In this document: one piece after another, positions 1-7,478 of the stretch
How the letters are laid out: each line of letters opens with the position of its first letter
Position numbering within the stretch: the stretch's first letter is position 1
Notes under the pieces: model-generated
The model's input: the letters and a program-made list of their open reading frames with translations, nothing else
Told to the model about the DNA's origin: nothing
Database searches by the model: none
Assembly (NCBI GenBank): GCA_023231075.1
Contig: JALNWC010000021.1
Location: 1 to 16,700 of the forward strand
Origin: Rhodoferax sp.
GTDB taxonomy: Bacteria; Pseudomonadota; Gammaproteobacteria; Burkholderiales; Burkholderiaceae_C
Length of the DNA: 16,700 bases
Direction: 5' to 3'
Translations under genes and position numbers: made by a program

Positions 1-4
1 ACCC

Positions 5-475
5 ATGGACCTCTGGCTCAATCACCTTCTCACCCTGCTGGCACTGCCCAAATATGGACTCAGCAGCGTGTTTGTGGTGTCGTTCGTGTCGGCCACCCTG
101 CTGCCGATGGGATCTGAGCCCTTTGTGTACGGCCTGGTGGAACTCAATCCGTCGCTGTTCTGGCCAACGATTGCCGTGGCCACCATCGGCAACACGCTGG
201 GCGGCGCCGTGACCTGGTGGATGGGGCTGGCTTCGCACAAAGTGGTGGACAAATACCAGCACTCCAGACACCACCTGCGCGCGCTGGCCTGGCTGGAGCG
301 GCTCGGCCCCAAAGCCTGCCTGCTGGCCTGGCTGCCGGTGGTGGGCGACCCGCTGTGCGCCGTGGCAGGCTGGCTCAAATTGCCATTCTGGCCCTGCCTG
401 GGCTACATGGCCATCGGCAAAGGCGCGCGCTACATCACCATGACGGCAGCGTTGATGGGGATTTTTACGAGCTGA
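5..475 (+). CDS. yqaA: YqaA/DedA-like inner-membrane protein
   Basis: A 156-residue hydrophobic protein with about four membrane segments. The N-terminal part reads YGLSSVFVVSFVSATLLPMGSEP (split here as YGLSSVFVV, SFVSATLLP and MGSEP), followed by GNTLGGAVTWWMG. This S-A-T-L-L-P-x-G-S-E pattern is typical of the small YqaA branch of the DedA/SNARE-associated (VTT) membrane proteins. DedA relatives act in the inner membrane and have been linked to lipid flipping and membrane homeostasis; YqaA's own function is not established. The length matches the family (about 140-190 residues), so the ATG at 5 is probably the true start, although only four upstream bases are visible. Its last 11 bases overlap the 3' end of ychF on the other strand, so there is no room for a separate terminator. 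Confidence 0.8.
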   Translation: MDLWLNHLLTLLALPKYGLSSVFVVSFVSATLLPMGSEPFVYGLVELNPSLFWPTIAVATIGNTLGGAVTWWMGLASHKVVDKYQHSRHHLRALAWLERLGPKACLLAWLPVVGDPLCAVAGWLKLPFWPCLGYMAIGKGARYITMTAALMGIFTS

Positions 476-1553
476 ACAAAAAGTTCATCACGTCGCCGTC
501 CTTGACCACGTAATCCTTGCCTTCGGCGCGCATCTTGCCGGCGTCCTTGGCGCCCTGCTCGCCTTGGTAGGTGATGAAGTCGTCATAGGCAATGGTCTGC
601 GCGCGGATGTAACCCTTCTCGAAATCGGTGTGGATCACGCCCGCCGCCTGCGGCCCGGTGTCGCCCTTGTGGATGGTCCAGGCGCGCACTTCCTTGACGC
701 CGGCGGTAAAGTAGGTCTGCAGGCCCAGCAGATCGTAGGCGGCACGGATCAGGCGGTTCAAACCCGGTTCATGCAAGCCCATTTCTTCGAGGAACATCTG
801 ACGGTCTTCATCGCTCATGTCGGCCATTTCGGCCTCCAGCTTGGCGCAGATGGCCACCACCGGCGCGTTCTGGGCGCTGGCATAGGCCGCCAGGCGGTCC
901 AGCAAGGGGTTGTTCTCGAACCCGTCTTCGGCCACGTTGGCGACAAACATGGCGGGCTTGGCCGTGATCAAAAAGAATTGCTTCAGCAGTGGCTGCTCTT
1001 CCTTGCTGAAGTCGAGTGCGCGCACCGGCTTGGCTTCGTTCAGGGCGGCCTGGCAGCGCTCCAGGATGCCGACCAGTTTGGCCGCTTCCTTGTCGCCACC
1101 CGACTTGGCCGCTTTCTGGTAACGCGCCAGCGCCTTGTCCACCGTGCTCAGGTCGGCCAGGCAGAGTTCGGTCTGGATCACCTCGATGTCCGAGATCGGG
1201 TCGACCCGGCCCGACACGTGGATCACGTTGTCGTCTTCAAAGCAGCGCACCACGTTGATGATGGCGTCGGTCTCGCGGATGTGCGCCAAAAACTTGTTAC
1301 CCAAGCCCTCACCGGTACTGGCACCGGCCACCAGGCCGGCAATGTCGACAAACTCGACAATGGCGCGCTGCACGCGCTCGGGGTGCACGATGCTTGATAG
1401 TGCGTCAAGCCGTGGGTCAGGCACTTCGACGATGCCCACATTGGGTTCAATGGTGCAAAAGGGGTAGTTTTCTGCCGCAATGCCGGCCTTGGTCAGCGCG
1501 TTGAACAGGGTCGATTTACCGACGTTGGGCAAGCCCACGATGCCACATTTCAT
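465..1553 (-). CDS. ychF: Redox-regulated ATPase YchF (OLA1 family)
   Basis: A 362-residue Obg-superfamily P-loop protein, the usual YchF length (about 363). Visible signatures are the P-loop GLPNVGKS (residues 7-14), the G3 motif DIAG (70-73), and NVAE (206-209) in place of the GTPase NKxD specificity motif. That replacement is why the family prefers ATP over GTP. A TGS domain fills roughly the last 85 residues. YchF associates with ribosomes and is reported to dampen oxidative-stress responses. The start is supported by an AGGA Shine-Dalgarno (plus-strand TCCT at 1560-1563), six bases before the ATG. The gene is transcribed divergently from the UbiH-family gene and converges on the YqaA gene with an 11-bp overlap. 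Confidence 0.97.
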   Translation of the reverse strand: MKCGIVGLPNVGKSTLFNALTKAGIAAENYPFCTIEPNVGIVEVPDPRLDALSSIVHPERVQRAIVEFVDIAGLVAGASTGEGLGNKFLAHIRETDAIINVVRCFEDDNVIHVSGRVDPISDIEVIQTELCLADLSTVDKALARYQKAAKSGGDKEAAKLVGILERCQAALNEAKPVRALDFSKEEQPLLKQFFLITAKPAMFVANVAEDGFENNPLLDRLAAYASAQNAPVVAICAKLEAEMADMSDEDRQMFLEEMGLHEPGLNRLIRAAYDLLGLQTYFTAGVKEVRAWTIHKGDTGPQAAGVIHTDFEKGYIRAQTIAYDDFITYQGEQGAKDAGKMRAEGKDYVVKDGDVMNFLFSS

Positions 1554-1690
1554 AACAAATCCTAAAAAATCCGGATGGGTTCAAGCCGAAAAAATCCCCG
1601 CCTGGCGCCCGGAAAACCTTCAAAAACAAGGGGGTGAGTGTATGCGATGCGGTTTTTTCAAGCTGATCCGTCGCGCCGGGTGCGCCCTCC

Positions 1691-1696
1691 TACAAT
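1691..1696 (+). promoter_or_regulatory. Candidate -10 box of the UbiH-family gene
   Basis: TACAAT lies only seven bases before the ATG at 1704, so transcription would begin at or within a base or two of the start codon, giving a leaderless or nearly leaderless mRNA. No good -35 hexamer is seen at the usual spacing, and no Shine-Dalgarno precedes the ATG. Similar boxes close to start codons recur in the window (for example minus strand near 13922-13927). Confidence 0.35.
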
Positions 1697-1703
1697 CCCG
1701 TCC

Positions 1704-2816
1704 ATGACACATCATTTTGATATCTGCATTCGTGGCGGCGGCATTGTGGGGCACGCCCTGGCGCTTTTGCTGGCGCGCGACCGCTTGCGCATTGGCCTGG
1801 TCGCACCCCAGTCACCGGCCAACAGCGAACCCGATGTGCGGGCCTATGCGATCAACGCCAAGTCCAAAGCCCTGCTCGAATCGGTGCGCTGCTGGCCCGA
1901 CGCCCTGCACGCCACGCCGGTGATGGACATGCAGGTCAAGGGCGATGACGGTGGTTTGGTCAATTTTTCGGCCACCGAGCTGGTCGTGCCCGCGCTGACC
2001 TGGATTGTGGATGTGCCCACGCTGGAAGCCCGTTTGCGCGAGGCCGTGCGCTTTCAGCCGCATATTGAACTGCTGGATGCGCCGCGCCCGGCCACCCTGA
2101 CGGTGGTGTGCGAGGGCAAGGCCAGCCGCACGCGGGAAGAATTTGGCGTTGAATTTGCCGCCACACGCTACCCGCAACACGCCATTGCCGCACGGCTCAA
2201 ATGTGAAAAGCCGCACGGGCAAGTGGCACGCCAGTGGTTTACCCAGGGGGAGATTCTGGCTTTTTTACCGCTCGACGGTGCCCAGGGCGACACCGTCGGC
2301 ATGGTCTGGTCGGTGCGCGATGGCCGCACGCAGGAGCTGCTCGACGACAGCGAAGAAGCATTTTGCGAACACGTTGAGCACATGAGTGAAAGCGTTTTGG
2401 GCAAACTCAGCCTGATCAGTCCGCGCAAAGCCTGGCCGCTGCAGTCGGCGCAGGCCAGCCGCTGGGTCGGGATCGCCAATGGTCAAAGCTGGGCGCTGGC
2501 GGGCGATGCGGCGCACACCGTGCATCCGCTGGCGGGACAGGGGCTGAACCTGGGGCTGGCCGATGTCGCCGAGCTGACCCAGATCTTGCACAAGCGTGCT
2601 TACTGGCGTCCGGTCAACGACGCCAAACTGCTGCGCCAGTACGAACGCGCCCGCAAAACCGAAGTCAGCGCCACCGACGCGGCCATGACGGCTTTGCAGC
2701 AGTTGTTTGACAAGCCCGGCAATGGCTGGCAAAAGTTGCGCAACTGGGGCATGTCGGGCTTTGAACATCTGGGCTTCTCCAAACATTGGGCCGCGCGCCG
2801 GGCCATGGGCCTCTGA
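1704..2816 (+). CDS. UbiH/UbiF/VisC/COQ6-family FAD-dependent hydroxylase
   Basis: A 370-residue class A flavoprotein monooxygenase. The Rossmann dinucleotide motif is GGGIVG (residues 11-16), and the second FAD motif is the classic GDAAHTVHPLAGQGLNLG (267-284). The best-known relatives hydroxylate the ring of ubiquinone precursors (UbiH, UbiI, UbiF) at the membrane, so a role in ubiquinone synthesis is likely. Which ring position is modified cannot be read from the sequence. The reading frame is open from 1638, but the ATG at 1704 is preferred because the FAD fold begins directly after it and the extra 22 residues are Arg/Pro-rich and unlike the family. It is the first gene of the plus-strand series that continues with dsbC. 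Confidence 0.9.
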   Translation: MTHHFDICIRGGGIVGHALALLLARDRLRIGLVAPQSPANSEPDVRAYAINAKSKALLESVRCWPDALHATPVMDMQVKGDDGGLVNFSATELVVPALTWIVDVPTLEARLREAVRFQPHIELLDAPRPATLTVVCEGKASRTREEFGVEFAATRYPQHAIAARLKCEKPHGQVARQWFTQGEILAFLPLDGAQGDTVGMVWSVRDGRTQELLDDSEEAFCEHVEHMSESVLGKLSLISPRKAWPLQSAQASRWVGIANGQSWALAGDAAHTVHPLAGQGLNLGLADVAELTQILHKRAYWRPVNDAKLLRQYERARKTEVSATDAAMTALQQLFDKPGNGWQKLRNWGMSGFEHLGFSKHWAARRAMGL

Positions 2817-2892
2817 CCCGCCTGAAACGCCAATCAAAGAACTTATTTCACGCAGGCTGGTCTGACCCGGCTTGACTCATCACTGGACGCCC

Positions 2893-3594
2893 ATGAAACG
2901 ACTCTTCCCCTCCCTGATCGCTGGCGCCTTGTTGCTGGTCGGCACGGCCTGGTCACAAGACGCCGCCATCCGCAAGAATCTGACTGAGCGCATCCCGCAA
3001 CTGCCTCAGATTGACGAAATCAGCAAGTCACCCATGCCCGGGCTCTTCGAGATTCGCGTCAACGGCAACGAGATTTACTACACCGACGCCGAAGCCAATT
3101 ACCTGGTGCAGGGCAACCTGATCGACACCCGGCAGAAACGCAACCTGACCGAAGAACGCATCGCCAAGCTCTCGGCCATCGACTTTGACGCCCTGCCGTT
3201 CAAGGACGCCTTCACCATCGTGCGCGGTAACGGCAAGCGCAAGCTGGCGGTGTTTGAAGATCCCAACTGCGGCTACTGCAAGCGTTTTGAAAAAGACCTG
3301 CAGAAAGTGAACAACGTCACGATTTACCTGTTTCTCTACCCGATCCTGAGCAAAGACTCGGGTGAAAAGTCCAAAAACATCTGGTGCGCCAAGGACAAGG
3401 CCAGGGCCTGGCAAGACTGGATGGTGCGCGACGTCCCGCCCGCCGCCACCAGTTGTGACAGCGCGGCCATTGCCCGCAACGTGGAACTGGGCCGCAAGTT
3501 CAGAATCACCGGCACGCCCACGCTGGTATTTGCCGACGGCAGCCGGGTGCCCGGCGCCGTGGGGGCCGATCAGGTTGAAAAACGCCTGAACTGA
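2893..3594 (+). CDS. dsbC: Periplasmic DsbC-type thiol:disulfide isomerase
   Basis: A 233-residue exported protein. Residues 1-21 form a signal peptide (KR, hydrophobic LIAGALLLVG, then A-W-S before a likely cleavage). An N-terminal dimerisation domain covers about 22-85, then a thioredoxin fold carries the active site CGYC (126-129) and the cis-proline loop GTPT (207-210). A second cysteine pair (165 and 188) fits the structural disulfide of DsbC. DsbC rearranges wrong disulfides in secreted proteins and is kept reduced by DsbD, which is not in this window. An upstream TTG at 2872 is in frame, but the ATG at 2893 puts the signal peptide at the N-terminus. Its stop overlaps the next start (TGATG), suggesting coupling to the M61 peptidase. 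Confidence 0.92.
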   Translation: MKRLFPSLIAGALLLVGTAWSQDAAIRKNLTERIPQLPQIDEISKSPMPGLFEIRVNGNEIYYTDAEANYLVQGNLIDTRQKRNLTEERIAKLSAIDFDALPFKDAFTIVRGNGKRKLAVFEDPNCGYCKRFEKDLQKVNNVTIYLFLYPILSKDSGEKSKNIWCAKDKARAWQDWMVRDVPPAATSCDSAAIARNVELGRKFRITGTPTLVFADGSRVPGAVGADQVEKRLN

Positions 3595-5393
3595 TGGTCT
3601 CGCTGACGGCTTCTGCCACCCCAGCCCAGGTAGGCTATGTGGTGCGCGCGCTCGACTTGCACGCGCATGTGTTCGAAGTCACACTTACCATCGCACAGCC
3701 CGCTACCGATCAGCTGGTGAGTTTGCCGGTCTGGATTCCGGGCAGCTACCTGCTGCGTGAGTTCGCCAAACACCTGCAGGGCCTGCACGCGCGCCAAGGC
3801 AACAAACCGGTGGCAATGACCCAGCGCGACAAGTGCAGCTGGCAAATCCACACCAAGGCCGGCAAGGCGCTGGTGCTCAGCTACCAGGTCTACGCCTTTG
3901 ACAGCTCGGTGCGCACCGCCTGGCTCGACAGCCGGCGCGGATTTTTCAACGGCACCAGCCTGTGCCTGCGCGTGCATGGCCAGGAAGACACGCCGCACCA
4001 GTTGACGCTACTCAACGACGATCTGCCCAAAGACTGGCAAGCCGCCACGGCTTTGCGCGCGCAACGCATCTCAAAACGCGGCTTTGGCGACTACCTGGCA
4101 GCCAACTACGACGAACTGGTCGACAGCCCGGTTGAACTCGGGCCCTTCTGGCGCGGCGAATTTGTCGCCGCCGGCATCAAGCACCACTTCATCGTCTCGG
4201 GCGCACCGGACAGTTTTGACGGCGCGCGCCTGCTGGCCGACACCCAGGCCATTTGCGAGGCTGAAATCAGCTTCTGGCACGGCAAGCAGCCGCAACAGGC
4301 GCCGCAGCGCCACTACCTGTTCATGCTCAACGCCGTGCATGACGGTTATGGCGGGCTGGAGCACCGCCACTCGACCGCTCTCATCTGCAAGCGCGCCGAC
4401 CTGCCGCGCCTGGGGCAAACCCGGTCAGGCGCACCATCGGACGGCTACACCACCCTGCTGGGTCTGATCAGCCACGAGTACTTTCACACCTGGAACGTCA
4501 AGCGCCTGCGCCCGCTTGAGTTTGACCGCTACGACTACGCCCGGGAAAATTACACCGAGCTACTGTGGTTTTTTGAAGGCTTTACCAGCTACTTTGACGA
4601 CCTGCTGCTGCGCCGGGCCAAGCTGATTGACACCGCGCACTACCTCAAATTACTGGCAAAAACCATCAACCAGGTGCTGCAAACCCCCGGACGCCAGCTG
4701 CAAAGTGTGGCCCAGTCCAGCTTTGACGCCTGGGTCAAGTACTACCGGCAGGATGAAAACACCGCCAATGCCACGGTGAGTTACTACACCAAGGGCGCGC
4801 TGGTGGCCCTGTGCCTGGACCTGAGCCTGCGCCACGCTGGCAAAACCAGCCTCGACGCGGTGATGCGCGCGCTGTGGCAGCGCTGCCAGGGCGGCCCCAT
4901 GACGCAAGACAACCTGCTGGCCGTGCTGGCCGACCTGTCGGGCAAATCCTATGGCGCCGAGCTGCAGCAGTGGGTGCATGGCACGGCCGACCTGCCGATC
5001 AAAAAACTGCTGAAACAGCACGGCATTCGCGTTGATGAAGAGCGTGCGCCGCTGCCTGATCAACTGGGCATCAAGATCAACGAACAGCAAGGCATTCGTC
5101 TCAAGAGCGTGCTGCGCGGCAGCGCCGCCGAACAGGCGGGCTTTGCGGCGGGTGACGAATGGCTGGGCGTGGCCACCGGCCAGGGTCAAAGCACCCAACG
5201 CTGGCGTCTGAACAAACTCGACGATCTGGCCACTTACCTCGGCAGTGACACGCACTGTCGGGCACTGGTTGCCCGCGACCAGCGCCTGCTGACGCTGTCG
5301 CTGCATGTCCCGGATACGGCATGCAGTGTCAAACTCGGGGTGATTGACCTCAAGCAGGTCGACACCTGGCTCGACGGCAAGAACCCCGACTGA
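3594..5393 (+). CDS. M61-family metallopeptidase (glycyl aminopeptidase-like) with PDZ domain
   Basis: A 599-residue protein with the M61 layout: a beta-rich N-terminal domain (about 10-165), a zinc peptidase core, and a C-terminal PDZ domain (about 490-570, around GIRLKSVLRGSAAEQAGF). The zinc site is HEYFH (294-298), with the third ligand Glu328 in LWFFEGF. GGLEH (253-257) is the exopeptidase substrate-binding motif upstream of it. Characterised M61 members release N-terminal Gly or Ala from peptides. No signal peptide is visible, so the enzyme is predicted cytosolic although its upstream neighbour is periplasmic. The ATG shares one base with the dsbC stop codon, so translational coupling is likely and no separate Shine-Dalgarno is needed. 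Confidence 0.93.
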   Translation: MVSLTASATPAQVGYVVRALDLHAHVFEVTLTIAQPATDQLVSLPVWIPGSYLLREFAKHLQGLHARQGNKPVAMTQRDKCSWQIHTKAGKALVLSYQVYAFDSSVRTAWLDSRRGFFNGTSLCLRVHGQEDTPHQLTLLNDDLPKDWQAATALRAQRISKRGFGDYLAANYDELVDSPVELGPFWRGEFVAAGIKHHFIVSGAPDSFDGARLLADTQAICEAEISFWHGKQPQQAPQRHYLFMLNAVHDGYGGLEHRHSTALICKRADLPRLGQTRSGAPSDGYTTLLGLISHEYFHTWNVKRLRPLEFDRYDYARENYTELLWFFEGFTSYFDDLLLRRAKLIDTAHYLKLLAKTINQVLQTPGRQLQSVAQSSFDAWVKYYRQDENTANATVSYYTKGALVALCLDLSLRHAGKTSLDAVMRALWQRCQGGPMTQDNLLAVLADLSGKSYGAELQQWVHGTADLPIKKLLKQHGIRVDEERAPLPDQLGIKINEQQGIRLKSVLRGSAAEQAGFAAGDEWLGVATGQGQSTQRWRLNKLDDLATYLGSDTHCRALVARDQRLLTLSLHVPDTACSVKLGVIDLKQVDTWLDGKNPD

Positions 5394-5422
5394 CCCCACT
5401 TTTTTACTTAGCAGGAGACCCC

Positions 5423-6202
5423 ATGACTTACGAAATGATCACCGTGCGCACCGAAGCCGACAAGGTCGGCATCATCACGCTGAACCGCCCCAAACAGCTC
5501 AACGCCCTCAACGACCAGCTCATGACCGAGCTCGGCGACGCGCTGCAGGCCTTCGATGCTGACGCCGGCATCCACTGCATGATCATCACCGGCAGCGAGA
5601 AAGCCTTTGCCGCCGGCGCCGACATTGGCGCCATGGCCAGCTACAGTTTTGCCGATGCCTACAAAGGCGATTACATCACCCGCAACTGGGAAAAAATCCG
5701 CACGGTGCGCAAGCCCGTGATCGCCGCGGTGAGCGGTTTTGCCCTGGGTGGCGGCTGCGAGCTGACCATGATGTGCGACTTCATCATTGCCGCCGACAAC
5801 GCGCGCTTTGGCCAGCCCGAAATCAAGCTCGGCATTATTCCGGGTGCCGGTGGCACGCAGCGCCTGCCGCGTGCGGTGGGCAAGGCCAAGGCCATGGACC
5901 TGGCGCTGACCGGGCGCATGATGGACGCCGTTGAAGCCGAACGCTCCGGGCTGGTGAGCCGCGTGGTGCCGCTCGACAAGCTGATGGACGAAGCGCTGGG
6001 TGCCGCGCTCATGATCAGCGAGTTCTCGCAAGTCGCCGTCATGGCCGCCAAGGAATCAATCAACCGTGCGTTCGAGAGCAGCCTGAATGACGGCATCATG
6101 TTCGAGCGCCGCCTGTTTCACGCCTTGTTCGCCACCTCCGACCAAAAAGAAGGCATGGACGCGTTTATCAACAAGCGCAAGGCCGTATTTACGCACCAAT
6201 GA
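5423..6202 (+). CDS. Enoyl-CoA hydratase (crotonase family)
   Basis: A 259-residue crotonase-fold enzyme of standard length. NRPKQLNALN near residue 21 and AFAAGADI (61-68) form the CoA-binding and oxyanion-hole region. GGGCEL (109-114) and PEIKLGIIPGAGGTQRL (132-148) carry the two catalytic glutamates, Glu113 and Glu133, spaced 20 residues apart as in mitochondrial enoyl-CoA hydratase. It should hydrate trans-2-enoyl-CoA in fatty-acid beta-oxidation (FadB1/PaaF-like); the chain-length preference is not deducible. The start is well supported by AGGAGA (5413-5418), five bases before the ATG. It stands 29 bp after the M61 gene and may share its transcript, but no functional link between the two is apparent. 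Confidence 0.93.
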   Translation: MTYEMITVRTEADKVGIITLNRPKQLNALNDQLMTELGDALQAFDADAGIHCMIITGSEKAFAAGADIGAMASYSFADAYKGDYITRNWEKIRTVRKPVIAAVSGFALGGGCELTMMCDFIIAADNARFGQPEIKLGIIPGAGGTQRLPRAVGKAKAMDLALTGRMMDAVEAERSGLVSRVVPLDKLMDEALGAALMISEFSQVAVMAAKESINRAFESSLNDGIMFERRLFHALFATSDQKEGMDAFINKRKAVFTHQ

Positions 6203-6237
6203 TGCACCGGGTCGCCAAAAAGCGGCTCACAAACCGC

Positions 6238-6243
6238 TATAAT
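6238..6243 (+). promoter_or_regulatory. -10 box of the tRNA-Met gene
   Basis: A perfect TATAAT ends 11 bases before the mature tRNA 5' end, leaving room for a short leader to be trimmed by RNase P. No convincing -35 hexamer is seen upstream. The G/C-rich bases between the box and the tRNA could act as a stringent-response discriminator, as is usual for tRNA promoters; that role is inferred. Confidence 0.65.
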
Positions 6244-6254
6244 CTCGCCCTGTC

Positions 6255-6331
6255 GGTGATATAGCTCAGCTGGTTAGAGCGCAGCATTCATAATGCTGAT
6301 GTCGGTGGTTCAAATCCACCTATCACCACCA
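6255..6331 (+). tRNA. tRNA-Met (CAT anticodon, probably elongator)
   Basis: A complete 77-nt cloverleaf with encoded CCA. The acceptor stem GGTGATA (6255-6261) pairs with TATCACC (6321-6327), followed by A and CCA. The anticodon stem CAGCA/TGCTG (6282-6286, 6294-6298) encloses CAT at 6289-6291. The T arm is GGTGG-TTCAAAT-CCACC (6304-6320). The G1-C72 pair and acceptor sequence rule out initiator tRNA-fMet, which has an unpaired first position. A tRNA-Ile with a lysidine-modified CAT anticodon is the main alternative and cannot be fully excluded by eye. Its 3' end lies next to an accessory strip, a common situation because integrases favour tRNA genes. Confidence 0.95.
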
Positions 6332-6361
6332 CGAATACTTCTTTCGACCGTCGAAAGCCAT

Positions 6362-6397
6362 AAAAACCCTAAGCAATTCAACAGCTTAGGGTTTTTT
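6362..6397 (+). terminator. Intrinsic terminator after tRNA-Met
   Basis: The stem CCCTAAGC (6367-6374) pairs with GCTTAGGG (6384-6391) around a nine-base loop. An A run before it and T6 (6392-6397) after it extend the pairing and supply the U tract. It closes the tRNA transcript about 30 bases downstream of the CCA. The A/T flanks make it potentially bidirectional, so it could also stop readthrough from the minus-strand brnTA pair. Confidence 0.85.
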
Positions 6398-6433
6398 ATA
6401 TCTGACGTTGACCCACGTTGGCTATTGACTTCC

Positions 6434-6464
6434 GGGGCCATGTGGGGGGCAACATTGGGGGCAA
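6434..6464. repeat. Short G-rich direct repeats beside the tRNA gene
   Basis: GGGGGCAA occurs at 6445-6452 and again at 6457-6464 with a 12-bp period, and a degenerate third unit GGGGCCA sits at 6434-6440. Clusters of such G-rich direct repeats are often seen where tyrosine integrases have inserted next to tRNA genes, where they can serve as arm-type binding sites. Here no integrase gene remains, so the interpretation as an attachment-site relic is an inference. Confidence 0.4.
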
Positions 6465-6470
6465 GTTCAG

Positions 6471-6803
6471 TCACACAGCCACGCGCCCCAGTTCCTCACG
6501 CACGACTTGTCGCACCGCGTCCACCACATCCTGCCCGCGTATTGCCTCTCGCAATGCCTCATTGATCAGCGTCTGGTATCCCCGGCCACCGGCAGCCGCC
6601 TTGAAGTGCTCCACCACGGGCGCATCCAGCATGATGTTGATGCGCTGCTTACCAACCCGCGCACGCACCGCCGCCTGCCATTCGGCCCGGCTCACATCCT
6701 TGCCACCGATACGCAGCCGCGCACCATCGAACGCCGCCTGCGTCAGTTTGGGCGCGTCATCGTCAGAAGTAACCGGCATTTTTGAAGTAGAGGTCTGTTT
6801 CAT
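6471..6803 (-). CDS. brnA: BrnA-family antitoxin
   Basis: A 110-residue protein. The C-terminal half (about residues 51-90: QRINIMLDAPVVEHFKAA, then GGRGYQTLINEALREAI) is the BrnA ribbon-helix-helix domain. The hallmark is the strand I-N-I-M-L-D followed by the F-K-A..G-x-G-Y-Q-T-x-I-N helix pair. BrnA binds and neutralises the BrnT ribonuclease, and the complex represses its own promoter. It lies downstream of brnT and overlaps its 3' end by 41 bp, the normal toxin-first order of brnTA. A second ATG at 6779 (residue 9) is an alternative start that would still overlap. The polar N-terminal tail (KQTSTSK) is not conserved in the family as I know it. Confidence 0.88.
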   Translation of the reverse strand: MKQTSTSKMPVTSDDDAPKLTQAAFDGARLRIGGKDVSRAEWQAAVRARVGKQRINIMLDAPVVEHFKAAAGGRGYQTLINEALREAIRGQDVVDAVRQVVREELGRVAV

Positions 6804-7041
6804 CGCTGTCTGCCTTTCTCATGGAAATGATGCGGATTTGTTCATCGGTTTCAACATGAACGATCAGCACCACCAGGGATTCGAGCTGGCCGATACCAGT
6901 CATGCGCTGCTCGCCGTAGTCATTGCGCAGGTCTTCAAACAGAACCATTGGCCCGCTGAACACCTTTTCCGCATCCGCAAAGTCGAGCCCGTGCTTTTGC
7001 AAATTGGCCTGTCGCTTGGTTTCATCCCAGGTGAAATTCAT
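6763..7041 (-). CDS. brnT: BrnT-family ribonuclease toxin
   Basis: A 92-residue protein with the BrnT pattern: N-terminal F-T-W-D-E-T-K-R-Q-A-N-L-Q-K-H-G-L-D-F, then a beta core with RIISMRKA near residues 70-77 (usual form RIISARRA). BrnT folds like RelE and cuts RNA, halting translation under stress until BrnA inhibits it. The frame is open upstream to 7230, but the family starts at the MNF methionine (7041). A GGGGA lies immediately before this ATG, which is unusually close for a Shine-Dalgarno. The nearby -10 box at 7049-7054 suggests a near-leaderless message. It forms a two-gene operon with brnA. Confidence 0.88.
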   Translation of the reverse strand: MNFTWDETKRQANLQKHGLDFADAEKVFSGPMVLFEDLRNDYGEQRMTGIGQLESLVVLIVHVETDEQIRIISMRKADSDETDLYFKNAGYF

Positions 7042-7048
7042 TCCCCAT

Positions 7049-7076
7049 ATTATGCAGATAAAAATACACATTGCAA
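7049..7076 (-). promoter_or_regulatory. Candidate brnTA promoter
   Basis: On the minus strand, TTGCAA (7071-7076) and CATAAT (7049-7054) are separated by 16 bp and end eight bases before the brnT ATG. The flanking AT-rich sequence contrasts with the GC-rich neighbourhood. In the Brucella system BrnA represses the brnTA promoter, so the operator would be expected here, but no clear inverted repeat is visible. Confidence 0.5.
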
Positions 7077-7169
7077 TGGTTAAAAAAACCAGCCCTTTGT
7101 CATTCCGTGTGGAACTTGACTTGAAAAATACAATGTAGTAGTCGAGCCCGGTGGGGCTTGTGGGCAACT

Positions 7170-7403
7170 TCAAAAATTCTGTTTGGCGAAATTGGCAACG
7201 GCCAGGGCAATCAGGGCACCCATCATCCATTTCACCAAGCCAATATCTGCCCTGACAAGCGCTACCTCTTTATCGAGCTTGCTTACATCGTTGCGAACAT
7301 CACGGATGTCCGCCTTGGTTGCCAGTGATGTATTGTTCACGTGACAAACCGAATTTTCAAGTCAGACAACGAATTTAAGGATGTCGAAGGTGACGGTACC
7401 CAT
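7170..7403 (-). pseudogene. Broken DUF1640-like coiled-coil membrane protein gene
   Basis: Read on the minus strand from ATG 7403, the first codons give MGTVTFDILKFVV, which resembles the N-terminus of small DUF1640-type bacterial proteins (x-T-F-D-T-L-K-F-V). A TGA at 7362-7364 stops this reading at codon 14. In the same frame, a GTG at 7340 opens a 56-residue stretch containing LATKADIRDVRNDV, a Lys/Asp/Val heptad-like coiled coil, then one membrane helix (WMMGALIALAVANFA) and the stop at 7170. That matches the C-terminal half of the same family. About 30-40 residues usually found between the two parts are absent. The best explanation is an internal deletion plus a nonsense codon; a functional 56-residue product from GTG 7340 is possible but lacks a Shine-Dalgarno. 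Confidence 0.6.
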
Positions 7404-7478
7404 GCCCAAAAGTGTACAGCACGGCCACAAAACAGGCGACATTTTTACCAACACTTCCTCGTGTCAACTGGTCGTGAC

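Noticed and set aside
564..1397. Long plus-strand open frame (277 codons) opposite ychF
   Set aside because: It is the antisense shadow of a clear ychF gene, as expected from high-GC codon bias; no family resemblance.
2806..2870. TCTGACCCGC and GGTCTGACCCGG near the end of the UbiH-family gene, similar to the outer arm of the 56-bp repeats
   Set aside because: Only about ten bases match, there is no palindrome or 56-bp spacing, so chance similarity is sufficient.
7145..7158. Small hairpin AGCCC-GGTG-GGGCT after the broken DUF1640-like gene, preceded by GTAG, suggesting a REP unit or terminator
   Set aside because: A 5-bp stem with no U tract and no second copy is too weak to call.
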